Shown: positions 23,674 to 33,551 of the stretch, piece by piece
Numbering within the stretch: position 1 is the stretch's first letter
Layout of the letters: each line of letters begins with the position of its first letter
Assembly (NCBI RefSeq): GCF_008831285.2
Contig: NC_045141.1
Span: forward strand, 17,718,106-17,782,105
Direction of reading: 5' to 3'
Length of the DNA: 64,000 nucleotides
From: Nymphaea colorata
Taxonomy: Eukaryota; Streptophyta; Magnoliopsida; Nymphaeales; Nymphaeaceae
Notes under the pieces: model-generated
Told to the model about the DNA's origin: nothing
Database searches by the model: none
Seen by the model: the letters and a program-made list of their open reading frames with translations, nothing else
Made by a program: the position numbers and the translations under genes

Positions 23674-23680
23674 ATATATA
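23674..23680 (-). promoter_or_regulatory. TATA box of DUF4283 gene
   Basis: TATATAT on the minus strand lies 59 bp before the chosen ATG. Transcription would start about 30 bp downstream (near 23645), which excludes the first in-frame ATG at 23675. Confidence 0.5.
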
Positions 23681-24554
23681 GAGATTATAACGAGCTTTGG
23701 CGGTGGTGCTCAAGGGTCAGGTCAATGGAGTCCTTCTCACTCAACCTGAGAACAGGCTAATGATTTGGGAATTGGCGGTGCAGTGTCTAATGCTGCAAGT
23801 GCCGGGAAATTCCTTTTCGTCATCAACATTTTGGCATCATCCGAGCATTGACTTTTGAGAGGCGAAGAAATTCACTTGCAGCCAAAGATTGCTTGCTAAG
23901 CAAAACGTGTGGATCATCCCTGCGAAGTTTCCTGGTTGACCTGAATGGTTTGATGTCTATGGAGTATGGACCTGTTAAACACCATCTATGCCTTTCCGCC
24001 CATCGTTTCGAGTTATTTTCTCTTCCCGTATGAATGGATGCAAAGTGAAAGAAAATGTTATATTGGCTTTCTAATATTAGTTCTCATGCTTATCTTGTTT
24101 CCTGCAATTTTTGGAGCTATTGATTTGTCTATGTGGAACTATGCCGCGTTGAATGGCATTTTGGATCTTGTACCATTCGTTGGAGTTGATGTGACTATGC
24201 CGTCTGTATGAGTAGTCAACTCGTTGATCAGGAGAATGAGTCTGTTAGTTAATCTTTACATGCCTCTTGTAAAATATTTTTCCTGTGATAGATGTCTATT
24301 TGTCAGTTGTACAGTTATAACAGTGATTTTCTGTTCCAAGTCAATTCTGATTTTAAAATCGATGTTAGCAAATGAATTGGAGGTTGGGATTTCGTGATGC
24401 ACTTAGAGAACCTTCTTGATGCCTTATGATGGCTGCTTCTTTATACCCAAGAAAATTCAAAATAATTCCTTTCGAGCGCACATGATCTCGTGTACTATTG
24501 GTTAGTTTAATGCGAAATTTTGAAAGAATCGTCAACAAACATGTCATTAGTTTT
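23681..24554. other. intergenic DNA, no gene recognised
   Basis: This is the upstream flank of the DUF4283 gene. Short frames at 23848 and 23966 show no recognised domain. Confidence 0.45.
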
Positions 24555-25540
24555 GTACAGCAAATCCTGGTATTTTATTCGCTGCAAGCGGGCAGGGGAA
24601 CGTCCCCGTCCATTTTATTGATTAGCAGAAAGAATACATGAATAAAGGAACAACTGAAAACAAACAACTCAAAAGAGCTCAAAGCAACAGATCATCCGAT
24701 CTTCTTCTGAGCCAAGGAAATCTGCCAACGAATCGTACTTAATCAACAGTGACCATTTCTTCTATCTAATATTATTAGAATGATGCACAATAGGAGATGT
24801 GCTGGCAAGAACAAAAGCTAAAATTAAACCAAAGGATTACAGTGCAAACACGAGCACCTTTGATGATTGAGTTGCCAATCTCATTCAGCCACCTATTAGA
24901 AGGCAAAGACAGCCAAATAGGGTTGAAAATTTTAGAGTTTAACCACCATTTTTTTTGCCTATAATACATGAACAGGCCATAAAGGAGAGGATTTTTTTTC
25001 AGAATCTTGAAAATTCCAAAGACCGTGAACACGCAGGTATTTAGATCTACAACTAGCAGCCTATTGTTTTTCACTGGTCAATACTCCACGGGCAAAATAT
25101 TCCAAATAAGCCACATTCATCTCCTCAACTTGCCTGAAGCCAACTCCCCCTTTTTCAATAGGGAGGGATAAAATTTTCCGTCACCATCAACCTCTGCTCA
25201 TAAGAATTTTATGAAGGGACTCCAATTTCTTAGCAATAACTGGGGGACATCTCAGAATCATGAAGCAGTAAGCAGACAGAACATAGAGAACAGTCTTGAT
25301 TAAACACATTCTACCGGCAAATAACAACATTCTGCCATTCCAAATCTTCAGTTTTTTCAACACTTTCAGTAAGATTTCATCCCAAATTAAAATAGGCAAG
25401 GACGAAGGGGAGAGACGCAGACCTAAATACATTGTAGGAGGCACTCTTCCACTGCTGAAGTGACGAGGGGAAAGAATATTCTCACTCTTAACAGAGGTGG
25501 GTGGAAGATGAATAGACATGTCCATCCCAGTTAACCCTGT
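24555..25540 (-). mobile_element. 5'-truncated LINE (L1-type) remnant
   Basis: The minus strand encodes the C-terminal part of a non-LTR reverse transcriptase. It reads PPTMYLGLRLSP, then KVLKKLKIWNGRMLLFAGRM with CLIKTVLYVLSAY (25525-25187). After a frame break comes GGVGFRQVEEMNVAYLEYFA. The sequence ends with an AATAAAATGGACGGGGACG-type 3' tail near 24560-24620. The YLGLPL and KLxxWxxRxLSxAGRxxLIK blocks are hallmarks of plant L1 elements. ORF1, the endonuclease and most of the RT are absent, so the element was truncated at its 5' end and has since decayed. Confidence 0.82.
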
Positions 25541-26228
25541 TTTCCCATTTAATATTTGGGAGATCTTTCATTAAACTCATTTAAACTGCAGTGCCCTTTA
25601 CTGTGAACAAGTTTGCTGCAAGAAAAAGCCAATGACATGCTCAGTTTATGAAGTCAAAACTGGGTTCTGCCATCACAGTACCATGATTTCTGATAACGTT
25701 TGCTCGCCCTCGTCATAGATTGGAAAAAGGAAAAAAACCTACCAATTTACAGTAGATTCGATATTTCCATTCAAGATGCAATCTTCCTTTAAAACGACTC
25801 GACATATTACTGCTACTGTCTCCTCTCCCTTCTCTGTCCCTGTCTCTGCAGAGTAACTCAGGCCAGCCATTTTCAAAAGCCGAGTATCCAACAAAAAATC
25901 TAAACCGTCACCACCTGATGAGGGGGTGCGCCAAATGAAGAGATGGATAGATTTAATTGTCATTTTATATATAGATTTAATTGTCCTTTTATGTTGGTCT
26001 TTTTTCATTGACAACCTCTTTTTCAGCTCCCGGAAAATGACTAGGACGCCTTATGTTAGCCGAATAGCATCTCCTTAAGTGGCTGAAAAAATGACCAGGC
26101 TTGTGACGTCGTCATCAGAATTAGATGTTATCCTGTCAATTTTGCATGTGTCATTTGTTGCTTCCATGCCCATCATCCTGATTCATTCGAATGGCGTCCT
26201 ACCCAGTAACCTAGCTGGGGATACTGTG
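25541..26228. other. intergenic DNA between LINE and membrane-protein gene
   Basis: No gene is recognised. The minus-strand frame 25739-26014 lacks any known domain. GGGGGTGCGCCAAA near 25921 recurs as GGGTGCGCCAAA at 23661, by the DUF4283 promoter; the meaning is unclear. Confidence 0.4.
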
Positions 26229-26271
26229 TATAAGGTGGCACCCATTCATGCGGCAACCTCAATCTATATAT
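26229..26271 (+). promoter_or_regulatory. TATA-like boxes of membrane-protein copy 2
   Basis: TATAAGG (26229-26235) and TATATAT (26265-26271) lie 76 and 40 bp before the likely ATG at 26311. The upstream one leaves a more usual leader length. Confidence 0.4.
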
Positions 26272-26310
26272 GTTCAAGAACTCAGCTTTTTCCATACTCT
26301 TGAAACTACC

Positions 26311-27294
26311 ATGGAGTCCCCAAAAGCCTTAACCAATACCAAGTTCTTGTTCTCACTCAAATCCCTGTCCCTCTTCCTTCTTTCTCTCATGTTTGTATCA
26401 CACGTATTTGATGCCCCAACGCTCTCTATTTCTGTAGTGCTCTCACCAGAGGATCGATCTGTACTGAAATTTTTCGGTTCTAAAGTTGGCCAGGTCTTAT
26501 GCAGATTTGCAGCTAGGGAAGCGACCTATATCTTGGCGCTAGGAACAGCTTCATTGTTCTCTGCGACCGTGACTATCTATTCGGCCATAACCGCCAGCGC
26601 CAAGGAGAAGCATCTCACACTAAACGACCTGTCATGGAGAATTCTTGGTACTTGGATGAAACTCATCATAACATGGGTTTATATCACACTCATAGCCATT
26701 TCCTTTGCCCTTTTTATGGTGCTATTCATTTGTTACTCTACAACTGCTTTCGAAGATATTGTCTTGCATATGGTGGTGCTGCTGTTGGTCGTTTTCTCTT
26801 CTATGTATTTCATTGTGGTGCAGATTATGGGCTCCATCATAGAGATACTAGAAGAAGATTGTTCTGAACCGAACAGTCCACTTGCCGAAGAAGAGTTCTT
26901 GCTGTTAAAAATGGAAGAGGGTTGTGATAATGATAAACAAAATTGTGATATGCTTAATGATTCGAGAGGTATTCGATGCTTTAAATTCTTGTTGGTTTTG
27001 GCAGTATGTGGTATTGCCTCATACGGGCTTGTGGAATTCGAGGTTAACGAAGAAATCGCTATGATGAAGGTTCGGACTGCGATCATCATTGTGAGCACCT
27101 GCTTGTTTCTTTCTGTGGAGCTCTTGATTTTCATGGTGTTCGTCGTGCTGTGCTGGGGCTTGAAGAAAGCTGAAGAAGAAAGCTGGACATGGGGAGGAAG
27201 TTTGCGTACGTTCTGGTTGCCATTAGCCATGCTACTGGCTCTTCTAGCACTTGATCAGAAAAGGGTTTTCTCTTATTTTGATTTTGTAAAGTGA
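26311..27294 (+). CDS. plant multi-pass membrane protein, copy 2
   Basis: This intronless gene gives 327 aa from ATG 26311 (ACCATGGAG context). That start aligns exactly with the start of copy 3 (MESPKALTN against MESLKTLTN), so the 21 extra upstream residues in the open frame are unlikely to be used. Hydrophobic segments are at about 16-33, 72-93, 114-140, 149-175, 223-241, 254-283 and 300-314. Between the fourth and fifth lies a ~45-residue acidic loop (EILEEDCSEPNSPLAEEE). The segment KVGQVLCRFAAREATYILALGTASLF is strongly conserved with copy 3, which is ~20 kb away on the other strand. It belongs to the same broad plant family as the gene at 18657. Function is unknown, and no catalytic or pore motif is visible. 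Confidence 0.82.
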   Translation: MESPKALTNTKFLFSLKSLSLFLLSLMFVSHVFDAPTLSISVVLSPEDRSVLKFFGSKVGQVLCRFAAREATYILALGTASLFSATVTIYSAITASAKEKHLTLNDLSWRILGTWMKLIITWVYITLIAISFALFMVLFICYSTTAFEDIVLHMVVLLLVVFSSMYFIVVQIMGSIIEILEEDCSEPNSPLAEEEFLLLKMEEGCDNDKQNCDMLNDSRGIRCFKFLLVLAVCGIASYGLVEFEVNEEIAMMKVRTAIIIVSTCLFLSVELLIFMVFVVLCWGLKKAEEESWTWGGSLRTFWLPLAMLLALLALDQKRVFSYFDFVK

Positions 27295-28956
27295 AGCGAA
27301 GGTTCCATTTGAGCAGTTGTGCTTGTTTTCGAATGCAATACATGAAATAAACGAATTTGGATATAGGTACGAATGAAGCCAATTGATTTCTATAGCCTTA
27401 CATTTATTCAATTGGATATCTCTAGACCTTTCCTGTAGAATGCTTGAATCAAGTAGCTTAATTAGAGTAAGACTTCACTGTTTTGGAAGCAACCATCATC
27501 CACCAAGTAGCAAGCCGTAACATGAAAGTTGACTTTGGCACTGCAAAAAGATCGACACTATTTTTAAAATTTGAAAGAATGCAAAGAAAGGCCAAATTGA
27601 GGTGGTCTTTTCGACGTCGTTATTGGCACTTGTAATCAATTGGATATATGAAATTAGAAAAGAATTCCAGTGACAAAATGTAGTATTGCAACCCGAATTG
27701 TCCGTGATTCTATTAGGAGATCCATTCGAATAATATATCATCTGGACTTGGCTAGAAATTCTTAAATCAAACTCAATTTCCTTTTACTGAGTCTGACCGG
27801 CTAGCATCTTGGAATCAGGTTCAATGTGGGATAGATATGGCAAGGGACGCCACCATTTAGGATTAGGCCACCATCTTACTGATATTTACTTGTCTCAAAA
27901 TAAACATTTCAATTAAGCATCGTGTCTATGGAAATAGTGTAGACCTTTTACCACTCTGTCAGTCCGACCAACTATGCAGTACCCCTCGGGACAAGCCAGT
28001 CTTTTAATAATAATAAAAAAAAGGAAATTACATCTACATGCTGCAAGACAAAATGGTATAACATTTTATGCATTAGTAAGCAAGCGTATACCGCTGAGTC
28101 CAAGATGAACATTTCTGATGTTTGGCTTACTGAACCTTATTCTACAAGTTTGAACGAGTTTGGGCCATCTCCTTCCCAGCCCTAGTTGTAGGCGGTCCAA
28201 TATCCCTACATCATGTTACTTGAGCTGTATATGGGTTACTATGCGGAGCTTTACATTTGCAGAACAAGCATGAAATAGTTGCTTGCTTGCTTGTTCCCGG
28301 AGCAACACAGGCATCTTTAGCTTTAGCCCAAGAATTGTCACCTGTCTGAAATCAGGGACTACCAAAGTTATAGATTGACTTCTCTTTTGTCCAATAACAG
28401 AAACTATAGAATTCCTTTTATATATATAAGGCTTGCGAGATGCATAGATGCGCAACCTCTGTGAACATAAGTGTGTACCATCTGGATTCCTCAAATGACA
28501 CATAATGTGGCAAAGGCAGTTTGAAGACAGAGGAAATCCATTCCTGCGTCCAGGACGGAATTTGAAATGATGAAATTAATGAAAATGATTGGGCCCCAAT
28601 CAATATAGGATTCCCTCATTTCACTTCATTCTGTAATCAATCATTCTGCATTGACTTGACAAAATACAAAGTTCCTCACTTTACTTGCGCCCTGGAACTG
28701 CTAAAGAGGAGAGAGGGGCTTATTGCACGATAATGGCGGTGTCAATAACACAAAAGCGAACCACAGTGAATCGCCTTTAGACAAGTTCAAGCAGGTAGAA
28801 TTTGACAGGTAAAATATTCCCATTAGTAAGTCAGACTGGGGGCAGAATTGTCGGGTTCTGATATTATTGTTCGATTCAGGTGGATATTCAGAAATGAGCT
28901 AGACAAGCTTGTTTTTAATTAGGGATCTAATTTAAGGATGTTCAAAAGCAGTTTGA
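27295..28956. other. intergenic DNA, no gene recognised
   Basis: AT-rich DNA with only short random frames. Nothing in it resembles a known gene or RNA. Confidence 0.5.
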
Positions 28957-29022
28957 CAATGGGAACAGTAACAAACTGTTCATGAATCTGTCCCATGGAA
29001 CAGTTTGTTACTGTTCCCATTG
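28957..29022. repeat. short foldback (25-bp perfect arms, 16-nt loop)
   Basis: CAATGGGAACAGTAACAAAC followed by TGTTC (28957-28981) is exactly complementary to 28998-29022. A weaker pairing extends the stem outward by about 9 bp (GCAGTTTGA against CCAAACGA). The right flank GACCCCTAA together with TTAGGGATC on the left suggests the core of a small TIR element. A hairpin RNA is possible but unproven. Confidence 0.75.
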
Positions 29023-29036
29023 CCAAACGACCCCTA

Positions 29037-30086
29037 AGTTGACCTACCAACACAACACAGACATGTCTATACTGATTGAGGTATTTCAATGCACTGTTGG
29101 AAAGGAAACTTTAACATTTAGGGGACGGGGCTTCTTTCGCTTAAAAAGAGGCCATCCAAAACAGGTGAAGTTTACCATGGTAAGCTTCATCCTCCATATG
29201 CATTTTATGTTAAAAGGAAGACAGAGAAAACTCAGACTACAGGAGGTCCAACTTCTTGTTTCTTGCTCCGTACACCTTGAATGAATCTACCTTGGTTTAT
29301 CCTGGTGGAATCTATCAAGGCATCAACCACCCCCTTGATGGCCTTCATCAGCGTGCATTCTTGATATTACGTAATTCATTCTCCAATAACTGTTAAAAAA
29401 TTGGGCAACTTACGCAACTTGGTACAATTTACCTGTTCAACTAACCACAGATGATGATATATGTGACCCTGGTGCAACTAAAGCAGGCAAGAACAGCAAT
29501 GGTAATGGAGATGCTTAAGTTTAACAAGTTCCGTATAAATATTTTGTATTTTGAAATACCATAGCTTTTGTTTCAGTAGTTGACTTTAAGGATAGTAATG
29601 TTCAGGATGATAATGACTAGCAAAACTTGCTGCAGTTGATCATGAAGACATCGAATGCTTGGATATGAGTGTGAATGTGCCTGTCTGGGTGGGAGTGCAT
29701 GTTGCATGCGCATGTGTTCCTCTGTGTGTCAGAGAGAGGGGGGAGGGGTGGTTGCATTCTCAAACACCAAGCGGAAACAAAACACCTCTTTTGCATCCAT
29801 CCGTAGCGTTTAAATAATCGAATTTCACTCATATGCTCGTTGCAGGAAAACGTGACAGATTTACTATAATGGCACGATTCAATTGAAATGAGAATGGAAT
29901 TACACGATGAATAAGAGAGATGTTTGATGGCAATCCTACAATTACTTCCTATACATCTGTACCCACCATATGAGAATGGAACCAGATTTTTTTCATACAA
30001 AGGGGAAAAAGAAAAAGAAGAGAAGCTTTGGAACGATAAAAGATACAAGGCAAAGTGCAAGGTTGAGAACAATAAGAAGGGATAGA
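29037..30086. other. 3' flank of OHP2, no other gene recognised
   Basis: The minus-strand frame 29617-30090 is most likely 3' UTR and downstream sequence of OHP2. No domain is seen. Confidence 0.45.
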
Positions 30087-31270
30087 TCATTCAAGATCTA
30101 CAATACCAAAATTAGAGAGAAGAATCTTTACTTGATCCACAAAATCTGAACCCGTAGCATACTCGGTCAGCAGCCCAACAGCAAACCCGAACATTGCCCA
30201 TCTGTAACATCAGAATAACTACTCAGACTCCATAATGTTTCATGCAGAAGAAAAAATTATCGTATTTGCTAATACAAAGTACAAACCAACATTCACAGTA
30301 TCGCGTAAAAGATTTATTCGGGCAATGCATAGGATTAGTAGTTCCCCACAGAGCAATTGACAGTTGCAACCAAATCCAATGAAGTTTTGGAACAAAATTT
30401 GCTGGACAAACTGATATTTAGGTGCAGCGAAAATTTTCCGGATTCCTTAAATTTCATAGAATTCAGGATACTGTCGGTTGAATCCAAACCCCAATAACTT
30501 TTTTGGCTGCATCCAGTATTTAAAAAATTACAGCCAGCCACACATTAGGTTATCTAGATTTTGCAGAACGTCGACATAGTTTTGTTTGTTGCTTCAATAA
30601 CTCACCTAATTACCTCGAGAAAATTCGTTGGTTTCCGAAACATAGAAAAACAGAAAAAGAAAAATTTTGGCCCATTTGCAATTTTCAGTAGAATAACAAT
30701 GGATTACACCCAAATCCAACAAATTTTAACAAAAAACTGTTGTCCAGAATTCAGATAAGCTGCAGAATAAAAACATTGGGCAGAGTCGAGTCGCTAGAAA
30801 AAGTAAACAACTTCATAAAGAAAGCCTGCTATTTACCTTCCATTAGCAATCTCATTTTTGCCAAGGAATCCAAAGACGGGTCCTTCATTTGCCTCTTCTA
30901 CCTTCTTCTCACGGAAGTATTCCTGAAGCTCCTTCGCCATCCTCCTTTGGAACTCAATTGTCACTGTTGCCGGCACCTGAGAGTCAGGCACCGTCCCCGC
31001 AGTAGCTGGCTTGGTTGGTGGTGATGGAGATGGAGGTGGGGAGAGAATTGGAGAAGAAGAAGAAGGAGGAGTCGGAGGCACTGGCTTCAATGGTGGTGTT
31101 GGTTCTCTCAGTGGTGCAACAGGTCTTCTTAAGGGGCCTTCGGCTTGGGAACTCCTGATTACGGTGGATGATGGCTTCTTGGAGATGACCCTTCTGAATG
31201 CTGTGGTTGAGGAAGATGATGTGGCTGAGCATGATAGTCTCATAGAAGGGATTGTTGATGCCATTGACAT
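30087..31270 (-). CDS. OHP2: One-helix protein 2 (LHC-like), chloroplast
   Basis: OHP2 is a thylakoid protein with a single chlorophyll-binding helix. With OHP1 and HCF244 it supports D1 synthesis and photosystem II assembly. Two exons (31270-30837 and 30201-30087) are joined GT/AG inside the Arg codon of NGRWAM, giving 182 aa; Arabidopsis OHP2 is about 172 aa. The N-terminal ~45 residues are Ser/Thr-rich like a transit peptide. QAEGPLRRP, a long Pro/Ser linker (~50-95) and VTIEFQRRMAKELQEYF follow. The LHC-type helix KNEIANGRWAMFGFAVGLLTEY carries the Glu and Arg typical of the chlorophyll-binding motif. The end is GSDFVDQVKILLSNFGIVDLE, essentially the family C terminus. ATG 31264 is an alternative start. 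The neighbouring minus-strand gene (GluTRBP) also serves tetrapyrrole handling. Confidence 0.97.
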
Positions 31271-33551
31271 CTCGTTCCTTGGTTTACTTGCTCTTTTCCT
31301 GCCTTCTCCCCCTCTAGTAGCTGCTCTTGAGTTTCAGAGGAAGGAAGATGGATCTGGCAACTGATCAGCCGCAGAATCAGTGGATAAGATTGAGCCAAGT
31401 TCCATGCGTTCGAGTCGAGCAAAATTTCTCCTTTTCTGCCATATGTGGAGCATTTAGCGCGTCCAAAGAGGGAATGGTTCCAAGAATAAAGAATCAGGAA
31501 CCACAAAAGGAGGACTACAAGTTATTTGCAAGTCAAATGTATGGGATTTGTAACGTACCTTAGATTCTCGGATTGGATCCGAACTATTTAAGCTCCTAGC
31601 CAATATGGACGTTAATCAGCTCATGAGGAGGCCTGATTTGTGGTGTACCAGAATGAGAAGCAGGTCCATTCTTCGCACATTCAAAGAAAACGGCTTAAAA
31701 TTGAATTGTTAGTCGAAGTTGAGCTGCGGCCCTCGACATCCCCCGTCGCCAGTATTGGTCCAACTCAGTTGCTTTGGGATCCAGTAAATACGCAAGAAAT
31801 GGGTTTCAGATCTGATTCTCTTTACATGCAAATACTCAAAATTCCAATCCAGAATCGCTTCCCAACAATCTGCATTGGTTGTCGAATTTTTTACTTGAGA
31901 GATATAGCCTAAAAAGTAAAACCCAGAGTAAGAGTGGACGTTGGGCTGAGTACCTGAGGGGCTTTCGGGTACTGGCTTGAGTCAGGCAGGGGGCTGTAAA
32001 ATAAGACCTCGGGCCAGCCTGGGCTGACTTCGGCTTGGCCTGACCTGATTTGGTCCGGTAACATTATAATATATAATTATATTTTTATGCATTCTTATTA
32101 CGCATACCATATTTATATATTAAATATGAATGTTTTATTTACTTAGTTCATTAAAATTGGGTTGAGCCAGGCTGGGCTTAGGCTGCAGTAAGGCTCCAGG
32201 CCAGCCCCAGACCTAGACCTGGGTGTGCCAGCAAAGCAACAAAGTTGTTACTTCATGATCTTGTATTTAACAATACAGGCTAAAATCAAAACCAAAGAGA
32301 AGAGGAGAGCCTCTGGAAAGAAGCAAAATTGCTACTCCATGCTTAATCGTAAAAATTTAGAATAATTGAAACCAAGAGATTAGCATAGTTGGAGACGGCC
32401 TTGGCCAGTGGAGGCTGTTCAGAAAGAAGTTTTAAACATTCGACCAGTGTGTTATTAAAGTCGGAATTGAACCGAATAGGCTAAAGCCGTAGACTGCCGA
32501 TTCAGTGAATTGAGTCGGTGTGAATTGGCAAAACGTAAAATAGAAAGGATTTTTCCCCAAGTTTGACGAGGAAGCAGATGAAAATAAGTAAAGCAGGTTA
32601 ATCCAGCATGGTCAGGTTTCCCAGTTCTACCCTGGAAATGGGTTATCTGCTCTCATGGAAAACCTGTAATTCTTAATTTTCTTATTAGCAAAGAAGACGC
32701 TCGTATGACAGACATGTGACATCTTCCTTTCCTGTCATTCCTATTGAAGCGATCTCTATATTACTTCGGCCTTGCACCAAGTGAAACATTTTAGGCTGAC
32801 CTCCAAACATCTTCGTCAATCTATCTGGTCAAGCATGCAGAAGTAGGAGGGTTCATATCTCTGGCGTCGTCTGTCGGCAGCGAAGCTTTCCATCGGATAA
32901 AATTGTTCCAGCTTGTGAAGGTTTCCTCCTTTGAAGTGAATCTTATTTTAGAAAACCTCCGAAGCGAATCATCAGAGCCAAATGAGCGCTGCCACTGATA
33001 CTGAAGATCGGTACCCTGGTGCTAGATAATCTTGATATCCTTAATGTGTTTCACTATCACCATTGAGGAATGTCATATCACTTGTCACCATGCACTCACA
33101 GGCAGCTTAAGATGGCAGAAAAGAAACACCGGGGTTTACAGAAAGAGTCCTGGTTACACCATCAAAAAAATAGACAGAGCAAGCAGAAAGGCTCTCTACC
33201 AGTGATTATTCACATTAATAATGGAGAAGAAGCAATTTTTCAATTTGAAGACATCAATAGAATACATAGGAAGCTCATCTCAAGACCTAAAATACGACGA
33301 GTGATGTTCCAGGATGATTCTGGAGCCCTTAACTACACACACAGACTTCATAAATAGGAAAAGTTATCTCAACGGACTGAGACCGCTCTCGGCAAAAATA
33401 AGACTTGAAACTTTTTCTAAGAAATTTCCACACTTGAGGAAAAGAATGGGCAAAAAAATTGTATCAATGACTCAAATTTTGCTCATTGCAACATCCTTGC
33501 TATGAGAACAGTGGTGCTACCCTAGCTTGAATAAAGAGACGAAAAGACGGA
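31271..33551. other. OHP2 upstream region and intergenic DNA
   Basis: The first few hundred bases are the OHP2 5' flank. At 31929-31946 TAAGAGTGGACGTTGGGC resembles the left end of the hAT element at 48651. GC-rich stretches with an AT-rich core run on to about 32225, so this is probably a decayed copy with no definable right end. Frames 31640-31912 and 33070-33357 have no recognised domain. Confidence 0.4.

Noticed and set aside
29617-30090. 157-aa minus-strand frame downstream of OHP2
   Set aside because: It overlaps only the OHP2 3' end in another frame, has no domain, and is best read as 3' UTR.
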